Shown piece after piece: positions 24,235 through 30,972 of a stretch of DNA of 38,611 nucleotides. The stretch covers positions 1 to 38,611 of the forward strand of contig NZ_AVCK01000013.1 in the NCBI RefSeq assembly GCF_000747155.1, written 5' to 3'. Made by a program: the position numbers and the translations under genes. How positions within the stretch are numbered: position 1 is the stretch's first letter; every line of letters starts with the position of its first letter. The stretch is from Arenimonas metalli CF5-1. Its GTDB lineage: Bacteria > Pseudomonadota > Gammaproteobacteria > Xanthomonadales > Xanthomonadaceae. Under the pieces are notes generated by a model that worked only from the letters and a program-made list of their open reading frames with translations, did no database searches and was not told where the DNA came from.

Positions 24235-25571
24235 TGTCCGAACTGACCCCCCGCGAGATCGTCGGCGAGCTCGACCGCTACATCATCGGCCAGAACGAGG
24301 CCAAGCGCGCCGTCGCCATCGCCCTGCGCAACCGCTGGCGCCGCATGCAGCTCGACCCGGCCATGCGCGACGAGGTGATGCCCAAGAACATCCTGATGAT
24401 TGGCCCCACCGGCGTCGGCAAGACCGAAATCGCGCGCCGGCTGGCGGCGCTGGCCAACGCGCCGTTCGTGAAGGTGGAGGCGACGCGCTTCACCGAAGTG
24501 GGTTATGTCGGCAAGGACGTCGAGCAGATCATCCGCGACCTGGCCGACGGGGCGGTGAAGATGTTCCGCGAGCAGGCCAAGGCGCGCGTGCGCACCCAGG
24601 CCGAGGAGCGCGCCGAGGACCGCATCCTCGATGCTCTGCTGCCGCGGCGCAAAGGCCCCGGCTTCGCGATCGAGGTCAATGCCGAGGGCGAGAACGAGAC
24701 GCGCAACAAGCTGCGCCGGCAGCTGCGCGCCGGCGAGCTGGACGATCGCGAGATCGAGCTCGAGCTCAGCCAGGCCCCGGGCGGCATGGACATCATGACG
24801 CCGCCCGGCATGGAGGAAATGGGCCAGCAGCTGCGGGCGATGTTCCAGAACCTGGGCGGCGGCAAGGCGCAGAAGCGCAGCCTGGCGGTGAAGGCCGCGC
24901 GCCCGCTGCTGGTCGAGGAAGAGGCCGGCAAGCTGGTGAACGAGGACGACGTCCGCGTCAAGGCGATCGAGGCCTGCGAACAGAACGGCATCGTCTTCAT
25001 CGACGAGATCGACAAGGTGGCCAAGCGCAAGGATGCGATCGGCGGCGGCGACGTCAGCCGCGAGGGCGTGCAGCGCGACCTGCTGCCGCTGGTCGAAGGC
25101 AGCACGGTGAGCACCAAGTACGGCGTGGTGCGCACCGACCACATCCTGTTCATCGCCTCGGGCGCCTTCCACCTGGCCAAGCCCTCCGACCTGATCCCGG
25201 AGCTGCAGGGCCGCTTCCCGATCCGGGTGGAGCTGGGCGCGCTGAGCCGGCACGACTTCAAGCGCATCCTCACCGAGCCGAAGAACGCGCTGGTGCGCCA
25301 GTACATGGCGCTGCTGGCCACCGAGGGCGTGAACATCGGCTTCGACGAGGGCGCCATCGACCGTTTGGCCGAAATCGCCTTCCTGGTCAACGAGCGCCAG
25401 GAGAACATCGGCGCCCGCCGCCTGCACACCGTGCTGGAGAAGCTGCTGGAGAAACTGAGCTTCGAGGCCCCCGACAAGGGCGGCCTGTCCCTGATGGTCG
25501 ACCGCGCCATGGTCGACGCCCAGCTCGGCGACGCCGTCCAGGACCCCGACCTCAGCCGCTACATCCTGTAA
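24234..25571 (+). CDS. hslU: ATP-dependent protease ATPase subunit HslU
   Basis: The AAA+ unfoldase of HslVU. The 445-residue protein starts [20 protein letters not shown]. Walker A is [14 protein letters not shown] around residues 57-70; an I domain follows (residues about 110-240, including the charged VEEEAGKL). The Walker B is [12 protein letters not shown] and sensor motifs are in [15 protein letters not shown]. The C-terminal DLSRYIL tail, which docks into HslV, is intact. It is coupled with hslV. The stop codon shares its last two As with the left arm of the family B palindrome at 25570-25656, which is probably the hslVU terminator. Confidence 0.95.
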   Translation: MSELTPREIVGELDRYIIGQNEAKRAVAIALRNRWRRMQLDPAMRDEVMPKNILMIGPTGVGKTEIARRLAALANAPFVKVEATRFTEVGYVGKDVEQIIRDLADGAVKMFREQAKARVRTQAEERAEDRILDALLPRRKGPGFAIEVNAEGENETRNKLRRQLRAGELDDREIELELSQAPGGMDIMTPPGMEEMGQQLRAMFQNLGGGKAQKRSLAVKAARPLLVEEEAGKLVNEDDVRVKAIEACEQNGIVFIDEIDKVAKRKDAIGGGDVSREGVQRDLLPLVEGSTVSTKYGVVRTDHILFIASGAFHLAKPSDLIPELQGRFPIRVELGALSRHDFKRILTEPKNALVRQYMALLATEGVNIGFDEGAIDRLAEIAFLVNERQENIGARRLHTVLEKLLEKLSFEAPDKGGLSLMVDRAMVDAQLGDAVQDPDLSRYIL

Positions 25572-25656
25572 AAAAATGTACCAGGTTCATTTAAGCCTCC
25601 AGGATCCGGCCCTCGCCGCCATCCCGGCGGCTTAAATGAACCTGGTACATTTTTTT
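25570..25656. repeat. Family B perfect palindrome, copy 1 (28 bp arms)
   Basis: Left arm 25570-25597 and right arm 25629-25656 are perfect complements (seven As, TGTACCAGGTTCATTTAAGCC), with a 31-base GC-rich loop. It begins inside the TAA of hslU and ends with seven Ts, as expected for a bidirectional terminator. Confidence 0.92.
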
Positions 25657-25708
25657 CGGCCGGATGTCAGGTTTTCGCGGGTAGCCCGGACTATTGGTTC
25701 AAGACCGG

Positions 25709-26266
25709 ATGAAAACCGACATGCCCGCCGCCGCCCTCGCCCCCAGCCCGACCCGCGCTGAGTCCGCCATGCCCCTGGCCACGCCCGACATCGAAGCCGT
25801 GCTGCGCGAACACGGGCCGATGCTGGCCCGCATCGCGGGCAGCTACGAATCCGAGGCCGCGCGCCGGGACGACCTGCTGCAGGAGATCAGCCTGGCCGTC
25901 TGGAAGGCCCTGGCCAGCTGGCGCGGGGACGCCTCGCTGCGCACCTTCCTGGCCCGCGTCGCCCACAACCGCGCCATCGACCACCTGGCCCGCGAGCAGC
26001 GCGCCCGCGGCGACGAGCTGCACGACGAACACGCCGACCCCGACGCCAACCCCTTCCAGCACGCCCAAGCGCACCAGCGCCGCAAGGACCTGCTGGCCGC
26101 CGTGCGCGCGCTGCCGCTGGGCCAGCGCCAGGTGGTGGTGCTGGCGCTGGAGGGGTTTTCACAGCGCGAGATCGGCGACACCCTCAAGCTGGAGGAGAAC
26201 ACGGTGACCCAGCGCCTGTCGCGCGCCCGCCGGCAACTCAATGAATGGCTGGGAGACGCGACATGA
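25709..26266 (+). CDS. ECF-type RNA polymerase sigma factor
   Basis: A sigma-70 family factor of the extracytoplasmic-function type, 185 residues from the ATG at 25709 (TTG at 25694 and ATG at 25769 are alternatives). Region 2 is DDLLQEISLAVWKALASWRGDASLRTFLARVAHNRAIDHL around residues 50-95; region 4 is LPLGQRQVVVLALEGFSQREIGDTLKLEENTVTQRLSRARRQL with a helix-turn-helix. A Pro/Ala-rich N-terminal extension precedes region 2. It overlaps the next gene by four bases (ATGA), and that gene encodes a membrane protein, the usual arrangement for a sigma factor and its regulator. A TCAGGTTTT...GACTAT pair upstream of the start could be an autoregulatory promoter, but that is weak. Confidence 0.85.
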   Translation: MKTDMPAAALAPSPTRAESAMPLATPDIEAVLREHGPMLARIAGSYESEAARRDDLLQEISLAVWKALASWRGDASLRTFLARVAHNRAIDHLAREQRARGDELHDEHADPDANPFQHAQAHQRRKDLLAAVRALPLGQRQVVVLALEGFSQREIGDTLKLEENTVTQRLSRARRQLNEWLGDAT

Positions 26267-26856
26267 ACGGTCCGATGAAGGATTGGGACGCGATGGGCGC
26301 GGACTGGCGCCAACAGGCCGTGCCGACCATCGACGTCGACGCGCTGCGCGTCGAGGCGGGACAGCAGGGTCGCCGGCTGCGCCGGACCTTGGTCCTCGAG
26401 ACGCTGCTGGCCGTGTTTTCGGTGGTTTTCCTCGGCTGGATCGCGCTCAAGCCCGACGCCACGCCGGTGCAAACCTGGCTGTTGGGCAGCGTGGCCGTGC
26501 TGATCGTGCCCTACCAGGCCTATGTGCTGTGGCTGCGCCGGCGCGAGTGGAGCGAGTCAGGGCTGGAGGTGGACGACCTGCTCGACGTCGAGATCCGCCG
26601 GTGCACCACCACCCTGCACTACTGGCGATTCGGCATGTTCTTCACTCTGCTTTTCTGGCTGGTGATGCACGTCGCGATGTGGATCGGCATGCTGGCTGGC
26701 TGGCCGGCGGAGACCGTCGTCGAACTGATTGCCGTCCAGATTGGCTACGTCCTGATGATCCCGCTGGTCGGCGGCTACGGCGTGCGCCGCTGCAACCTGG
26801 CCCGCGCCCGCTGCCAGCGCCTTGCCGCCCTGCGCGAACAGCTGCGCACGCCGTAA
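26263..26856 (+). CDS. Membrane partner of the sigma factor (possible anti-sigma factor)
   Basis: A 197-residue membrane protein coupled to the sigma gene (ATGA overlap; GGGAG eight bases before the ATG). The first 45 residues are soluble (KDWDAMGADWRQQAVPTIDVDALRVEAGQQ), as in an anti-sigma domain. Four membrane segments follow: LETLLAVFSVVFLGW, WLLGSVAVLIVPYQAYVLW, FGMFFTLLFWLVMHVAMW, and VELIAVQIGYVLMIPLVGG. The ECF-binding zinc motif (HxxxCxxC) is absent. The position and the cytoplasmic N-terminus suggest a membrane-bound regulator, but this is inference from context. Confidence 0.65.
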   Translation: MNGPMKDWDAMGADWRQQAVPTIDVDALRVEAGQQGRRLRRTLVLETLLAVFSVVFLGWIALKPDATPVQTWLLGSVAVLIVPYQAYVLWLRRREWSESGLEVDDLLDVEIRRCTTTLHYWRFGMFFTLLFWLVMHVAMWIGMLAGWPAETVVELIAVQIGYVLMIPLVGGYGVRRCNLARARCQRLAALREQLRTP

Positions 26857-26865
26857 CATGGCGCC

Positions 26866-27219
26866 ATGAGCACGCCCCGCCCCACCGACCTGATCCTGCA
26901 CCGCGCCTCGCACGCCCTCGAAGTCGCCTTCGACGACGGCAGCCGCTTCCGCCTGCCCTGCGAGTACCTGCGGGTGGAATCCCCCAGCGCGGAAGTGCAG
27001 GGCCACGGCCCCGGCCAGAAGGTGCTGGTGGCCGGCAAGCGCAACGTGAACGTGCGCGCCATCGAACCGATGGGCAACTACGGCGTGCTGCTGCGCTTCG
27101 ACGATGGCCACGACACCGGCATCTTCAGCTGGAGCCTGCTGCACGAACTCGGCCGCGAGCACGAGGCCCGCTGGGCAAACTACGTTGCCGCGCTCGAAAC
27201 CGCAGGTCTTTCCCGCTAG
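26866..27219 (+). CDS. DUF971 domain protein
   Basis: A 117-residue protein matching DUF971 (gamma-butyrobetaine hydroxylase N-terminal-like fold). The pattern is LHRASHALEVAFDDGSRFRLPCEYLRVESPSAEVQGHG, then VRAIEPMGNYGVLLRFDDGHDTGIFSWSLLHELG. DUF971 genes lie next to ubiE or hslVU in many Gammaproteobacteria, matching this locus. The GHDTGIFSW block is the most conserved. The function is not established; a role near Fe-S or quinone metabolism has been suggested only by neighbourhood. It begins ten bases after the putative regulator gene and ends three bases before the family B palindrome. Confidence 0.85.
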   Translation: MSTPRPTDLILHRASHALEVAFDDGSRFRLPCEYLRVESPSAEVQGHGPGQKVLVAGKRNVNVRAIEPMGNYGVLLRFDDGHDTGIFSWSLLHELGREHEARWANYVAALETAGLSR

Positions 27220-27221
27220 GG

Positions 27222-27319
27222 AAAGCCGTACCGGGTTCATTTTCTTTTTGCGTGAGACGCGCGCCCGCGCGGCGGGGCGCGCGTCTCACGCAAAAAGAAA
27301 ATGAACCCGGTACGGCTTT
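27222..27319. repeat. Family B perfect palindrome, copy 2 (45 bp arms)
   Basis: Left arm 27222-27266 and right arm 27275-27319 are perfect complements, with loop GCGCGGCG. Arms read AAAGCCGTACCGGGTTCATT then TTCTTTTTGCGTGAGACGCG and beyond. It fills the gap between the convergent ends of the DUF971 gene and xerC, and its last base is the first base of the xerC stop codon. Confidence 0.95.
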
Positions 27320-28215
27320 TACTTGCGGCGGGCGCGGGGGTGGGCGGCGTCGTAGACCTTGGCCAGGTGCTGGAAGTCGAGGTGGGTGTAGATCTGGGTG
27401 GTGGCGATGTCGGCGTGGCCGAGCAGTTCCTGCACGCCGCGCAGGTCGCCGCTGGATTCGAGCACGTGGCTGGCGAAGCTGTGGCGCAGCAGGTGCGGGT
27501 GCACGCGCTTGAACAGGCCCTGCTGCATCGCCAGCTTGCGCAGCCGCAGCTGCACCGTGCGCGGGCTGACCGGGCCGCCGCCTCGCCCGGGGAACACCGG
27601 CGCCCCGACGCCCAGCGCCGATGCCTCGCGCCAGGCCTGCAGCGCCTCGCGCGCGTGGCTGCCCACCGGCACCACACGGCTCTTGCCGCCCTTGCCCAGC
27701 ACCGTCACCAGTCCGTCGGCCAGGTCCAGCGCGCTCCAGCGCAGCCCGCACAGTTCGGACAGGCGCAGGCCCGAGGAATAGAACAGCTCCAGCATCGCCC
27801 GGTCGCGCAGGCCCTCGGGCCCGTCGGTGGGCACTTCCACCAGGCGCGTCATCTCGTCGGCGTCGAGCACCTGCGGCAGCTTGCGCGGGGACTTGGGCGC
27901 CCGCAGGCCGAGCGCCGGGTTGAGCTCCGAACTCTCGCTGCGATTCAGGTGCCGATAGAAGCTGCGCACCGCCGACAAACGCCGCTGCAGGCTCTTGCCC
28001 GACAGCCCGCGCCGGTGCGCGCCGGCGACGTAGCTGCGCAGGGCTTCCTGCTTCAACCGCCGCCAGTCGGAGAGTCCCTGCGCGTCCATCCACGCGGCCA
28101 GGTCGCCGAGGTCGCGGCGGTAGGCATCCAACGTGTTCGCCGACAACCGCCGCTCCACCGCGAGGTAGCCGAGGAAGGCCTCGATGCCCGCCTGCAGCGG
28201 CGCGTCGGCGCTCAC
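27319..28215 (-). CDS. xerC: Tyrosine recombinase XerC
   Basis: The site-specific recombinase that works with XerD at dif to resolve chromosome dimers. All catalytic residues are present: Arg151 (SGLRLSELCG), Lys175 (LGKGGKSR), His241 and Arg244 (HPHLLRHSFASH), His267 (LLGHADI) and the nucleophile Tyr276 (TTQIYTHLD). The N-terminal core-binding domain (residues 1-100) begins FLGYLAVERRLSANTLDAYRRDL. Length 298 fits XerC. It ends the lptM-dapF-DUF484-xerC operon, four bases after DUF484; the same order is found in E. coli (dapF-yigA-xerC). Its 3' end meets the family B palindrome. Confidence 0.95.
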   Translation of the reverse strand: MSADAPLQAGIEAFLGYLAVERRLSANTLDAYRRDLGDLAAWMDAQGLSDWRRLKQEALRSYVAGAHRRGLSGKSLQRRLSAVRSFYRHLNRSESSELNPALGLRAPKSPRKLPQVLDADEMTRLVEVPTDGPEGLRDRAMLELFYSSGLRLSELCGLRWSALDLADGLVTVLGKGGKSRVVPVGSHAREALQAWREASALGVGAPVFPGRGGGPVSPRTVQLRLRKLAMQQGLFKRVHPHLLRHSFASHVLESSGDLRGVQELLGHADIATTQIYTHLDFQHLAKVYDAAHPRARRK

Positions 28216-28219
28216 GGCA

Positions 28220-28897
28220 TCAGTCGCGGGCGTAGCGGCCCAGCGCGGTGACCAGCGCTTCCGACATCAGCCGCAGGAACAGCGTGCCCATGCCCGGGAA
28301 GAAGCGGTTGGCATCGGCGCTGCCGACGGTGAGCATGCCCACGCCCGGCAGCGGCAGCAGCACGGCCGACGCGGCGCGCGCCTGCTCGGCGCCGTACAGC
28401 AGGGCCAGCTTGTCCTGGTTGAGGCGGCCGCAGATCGGCTCGTTGCCGGCGAGGAAATCGCGGAACGGCGCCAGCGCCGCCTCCTGCTCGGCGACCACCT
28501 GCAGCCACTCCGCCTCCAGCCCCGCGACCGGCTTGAACAGCACCACCCGCACGATCTCGCCGTGGAAGTCCTCGCCCAGCACCGCCACCATCGCCTTGAG
28601 CGTGTCGGCGGCGGAACCGGCGCGCATCAGCGCCAGGCTCAGCTGGTGCGTGCGCACGGTCAGGCGCTCGTTGTCCTGCGCGTTGGCGTAGAGCTCGTTG
28701 AGGCGCCGGGTGAGCTCGCGGTTCTTGTCGCGCAGCACGTCGAGCTGGTAGCTGGCCAGCGACGCGGCCGACCCCTCGTCCTTGGGCACCACCAGCGACA
28801 GCGCCAGGTCCGGGAACTGGCCCAGGAACTTCGGGTGGCGGCGCAGGAAGGTCGCCACCTCGTGGGCGCTCAGGCGCTCGTTCTTCTCTTCGATCAT
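28220..28897 (-). CDS. DUF484 family protein
   Basis: A 225-residue protein of the DUF484 family (YigA in E. coli), which has a GAF-like fold. The start region IEEKNERLSAHEVATFLRRHPKFLGQFPDL is characteristic, followed by a coiled coil (YQLDVLRDKNRELTRRLNELY) and the GAF-like part ending LLPLPGVGMLTVGSADANRFFPGMGTLFLRLM. The function is not known. The ATG at 28897 has a GAGG ten bases upstream. Its location between dapF and xerC is conserved in Gammaproteobacteria. Confidence 0.9.
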   Translation of the reverse strand: MIEEKNERLSAHEVATFLRRHPKFLGQFPDLALSLVVPKDEGSAASLASYQLDVLRDKNRELTRRLNELYANAQDNERLTVRTHQLSLALMRAGSAADTLKAMVAVLGEDFHGEIVRVVLFKPVAGLEAEWLQVVAEQEAALAPFRDFLAGNEPICGRLNQDKLALLYGAEQARAASAVLLPLPGVGMLTVGSADANRFFPGMGTLFLRLMSEALVTALGRYARD

Positions 28898-28940
28898 CGG
28901 GGGCCTCTCGTGCGGCGGGTCGTTCCGGGCGATGCCGGCA

Positions 28941-29792
28941 TTATGGCGTGGCGACGGCGAATTCGCCCTCGAACACGAAAGTGGCGGGTCCGGCCATGGT
29001 GATCGGGGCATCGTCGGCGGGCCAGGTGATCGCCAGCGTGCCGCCCGGCAGCTCCACCTGCACCGCGCGGTCCACGCGGCCCTGGCGCACCAGCACGGCC
29101 ACCGCGGCGCAGGCGCCGCTGCCGCAGGCCAGGGTCTCGCCGGCGCCGCGCTCGAACACGCGCAAGCGGATGCGGTCGCGCGCCAGCACCTGCGCGAAGC
29201 CGACGTTGACGCCTTCGGGAAACTCCGGCCGCGCCTGCAGCGCCGGGCCGAGCCGGTGCACGGGCGCCGCGTCCACGTTGTCCACCTCGACCACCGCGTG
29301 CGGGTTGCCCATCGAGGCGACGCCGAAACGCAGCGGGCTGCCTTCGACCAGCAGTTCGTGCACCGGCGCATCGCCGCCGGCGTGGAAGGGCACGCGCGCC
29401 GGCACGAACACCGGCCGGCCCATGCCCAGCGAATAGCGCCCGTCCGGCAGGCATTCGACATCGATCACGCCGGCCGGGCTGTCGATGCGGAAGCGCGAGC
29501 CGGTGGCCGCGCCGTCGCGCCGCAGCCAGGCGGCGACGCAGCGGGCGCCGTTGCCGCACTGCTGCGCGGGCGAGCCGTCGCCGTTCCAGATGCGGTAGCG
29601 GGCGACGCAGTCCAGCGCATGGCTGTCTTCGATGGTCAGCAGCTGGTCGAAGCCGACGCCGAAATGGCGGTCGCCCAGCGTGCGCACCAGCGCGGCGGGC
29701 GGGGCGGGCTGGCCGCCGCGCAGGTCGATCACGACGAAGTCGTTGCCGGCGCCATGCATCTTCGAGAAATGCAGCGGGCGGGACGCACTCAT
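28941..29792 (-). CDS. dapF: Diaminopimelate epimerase
   Basis: Converts L,L- to meso-diaminopimelate, for lysine and peptidoglycan synthesis. The 283-residue protein starts [21 protein letters not shown]. The two active-site Cys are Cys79 in [11 protein letters not shown] and Cys223 in [10 protein letters not shown]. Other conserved blocks are [14 protein letters not shown] and [10 protein letters not shown], with [10 protein letters not shown] just before Cys223. Cofactor-free chemistry by the Cys pair is expected. The ATG at 29792 overlaps the lptM stop by four bases (ATGA), so translation is coupled. The DUF484 gene follows after 43 bases. Confidence 0.96.
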   Translation of the reverse strand: MSASRPLHFSKMHGAGNDFVVIDLRGGQPAPPAALVRTLGDRHFGVGFDQLLTIEDSHALDCVARYRIWNGDGSPAQQCGNGARCVAAWLRRDGAATGSRFRIDSPAGVIDVECLPDGRYSLGMGRPVFVPARVPFHAGGDAPVHELLVEGSPLRFGVASMGNPHAVVEVDNVDAAPVHRLGPALQARPEFPEGVNVGFAQVLARDRIRLRVFERGAGETLACGSGACAAVAVLVRQGRVDRAVQVELPGGTLAITWPADDAPITMAGPATFVFEGEFAVATP

Positions 29793-29917
29793 GCCGCGGG
29801 GGATTCGGCCTTCGCGGGCGGCGCGTCCGCCGGCGGCGGCACCAGGTCGCCCTTGGTGCCGCAGGCGGCGACCAGGGCGAGGCTCAACAGCAGCAGGGCA
29901 AGTCGGGGCTTGTTCAT
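29789..29917 (-). CDS. lptM: LptM-type small lipoprotein (YifL family)
   Basis: A 42-residue lipoprotein with a signal ([15 protein letters not shown], lipobox Cys19) followed directly by the family motif [10 protein letters not shown], equivalent to CG-L-K-G-P-L in the E. coli protein. Members assist maturation of the LptDE lipopolysaccharide translocon. The remaining tail ([12 protein letters not shown]) is short and Ala/Pro-rich. It lies immediately upstream of dapF, as in many Gammaproteobacteria, and is the first gene of the lptM-dapF-DUF484-xerC operon. Confidence 0.85.
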   Translation of the reverse strand: MNKPRLALLLLSLALVAACGTKGDLVPPPADAPPAKAESPAA

Positions 29918-29962
29918 GCGCCGAGTATAGTCTGGGCAAAGTCCTTTCGCGTGGGGTGGACG

Positions 29963-30607
29963 ATGGCGATCTCGGCCTGGCTGTGGGTGGTGGCGGCGGT
30001 GCTTTTCCTGGTGGGCCTGGTGGCCTGGACGCGGAAAGTGCGAGGCGGCGGGAAATGGCTGCTGCGCGGCGTGGGCACGGTGCTGGTGCTGGTGGCGCTG
30101 GGCCTGGCCGGCCTGGGCGGGCTGCTGCGGCAGTACGCGTGGCTGCTCGAGGACGTGCCGGCGGCGACGATCAGCCTGCGCCAGCTCGCACCGCAGCGCT
30201 ACGAAGCCACGCTGGTGCTGGGCGACCAGGCGCCACGCACCCTGGAGCTGCTCGGCGACGAATGGCAGCTCGACGCCCGCGTGATCCGTTGGACCCTCCC
30301 GGGCCAGCTCGCCGGCCTGCCGCCGGTCCATCGCTTCGAGCGAGTGTCCGGCCGCTACGGCGACCCGAAGCAGGAACTCACCGCCGAGCGCAGCGTGCAC
30401 GACCTGCGGGGCGAGTGGGACTTCTGGGAATTCCGCGAACGCTGGCTGGCCAACCTGCCCATCGCCGACGCCCGCTGGGGCAGCGCGGCCTACCTGCCGA
30501 TGCTCGACGGCGCGACCTACCAGGTCTACGTGAACCCCCGCGGCGGCCTCGTCGCCAAACCCGCCGACCCGGCCACCGAGGCGCTGCTGGACCAGGCGGG
30601 GTGGTGA
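29963..30607 (+). CDS. Membrane protein with extracytoplasmic domain, unknown
   Basis: A 214-residue protein with two N-terminal membrane helices ([18 protein letters not shown] and [20 protein letters not shown]). A soluble domain of about 160 residues follows, beginning [35 protein letters not shown] and containing [28 protein letters not shown]. Similar Xanthomonadales proteins are sometimes labelled efflux-related, but nothing in the sequence supports transport. The ATG at 29963 was chosen over a GTG at 29951. It is divergent from lptM across 45 bases, which must hold both promoters. Confidence 0.65.
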   Translation: MAISAWLWVVAAVLFLVGLVAWTRKVRGGGKWLLRGVGTVLVLVALGLAGLGGLLRQYAWLLEDVPAATISLRQLAPQRYEATLVLGDQAPRTLELLGDEWQLDARVIRWTLPGQLAGLPPVHRFERVSGRYGDPKQELTAERSVHDLRGEWDFWEFRERWLANLPIADARWGSAAYLPMLDGATYQVYVNPRGGLVAKPADPATEALLDQAGW

Positions 30608-30744
30608 GGAGGTCAAACTCAACCGCAGTTACGCGGATCAAAGCGGAAAGAACGGATAAGTGCGGATAAGGCGACTGAATGGAAAAGCGTTTTCAGCCAC
30701 GGCTGAACACGGATAGGGCATCGAAAACGAGGTCGCTATGAAAT

Positions 30745-30791
30745 GGGGTCAGAGTAATTATTTGTTTCAAGCAAATATTCACTCTGACCCC
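30745..30791. repeat. Family C palindrome, copy 2 (imperfect)
   Basis: Left arm GGGGTCAGAGTAATTATTTG (30745-30764) and right arm 30772-30791 are complements with two mismatches around TTTCAAG. It shares the core of the perfect copy at 14165-14225 and sits at the centre of the larger imperfect inverted repeat. Confidence 0.9.
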
Positions 30792-30880
30792 TTTTTCTAT
30801 CCGCTCATTGCTCTATCCGTGTCCAGCTGTGTTCATCAGTGGCTTATCCGCCCTTCGACCCGGGCGCCCCATCAAGAGAA

Positions 30881-30908
30881 AGGGGCTTCCCGCCACCGGG
30901 AAGCCCCT
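30881..30908 (-). terminator. Hairpin terminator after the oligopeptidase B gene
   Basis: A 12 bp stem AGGGGCTTCCCG / CGGGAAGCCCCT with a four-base loop, 65 bases after the stop of the minus-strand peptidase gene. On the minus strand it is followed by TTTCTCTT, a weak U-tract. Confidence 0.65.
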
Positions 30909-30972
30909 CAAAAAACAAACCGCTTTATCCGCTTTGATCGGCGTTCATCCGCCTTGATCCGCGTTCAAACCC

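Larger units (their letters stand above)
30608..30972. other. Gene-free 365 bp region built of repeats
   Basis: Contains no plausible gene. Left and right thirds carry repeated GCGGAT(A/C)AA-type units in opposite orientation: ACGCGGATCAAAGCGG, AACGGATAAGTGCGGATAAG and CACGGATAGGGC on the left; GCTCTATCCGTG, CTTATCCGCC, CTTTATCCGCTTTGATCG and CTTGATCCGCG on the right. They form a large imperfect inverted repeat roughly concentric with the family C palindrome at 30745-30791. A terminator hairpin lies at 30881-30908. Confidence 0.7.

Noticed and set aside
27319-28215. The tyrosine recombinase as integrase of the cassette array
   Set aside because: It matches XerC in length, operon position with dapF and catalytic motifs; the extra patch of integron integrases is not seen and it is 25 kb away.
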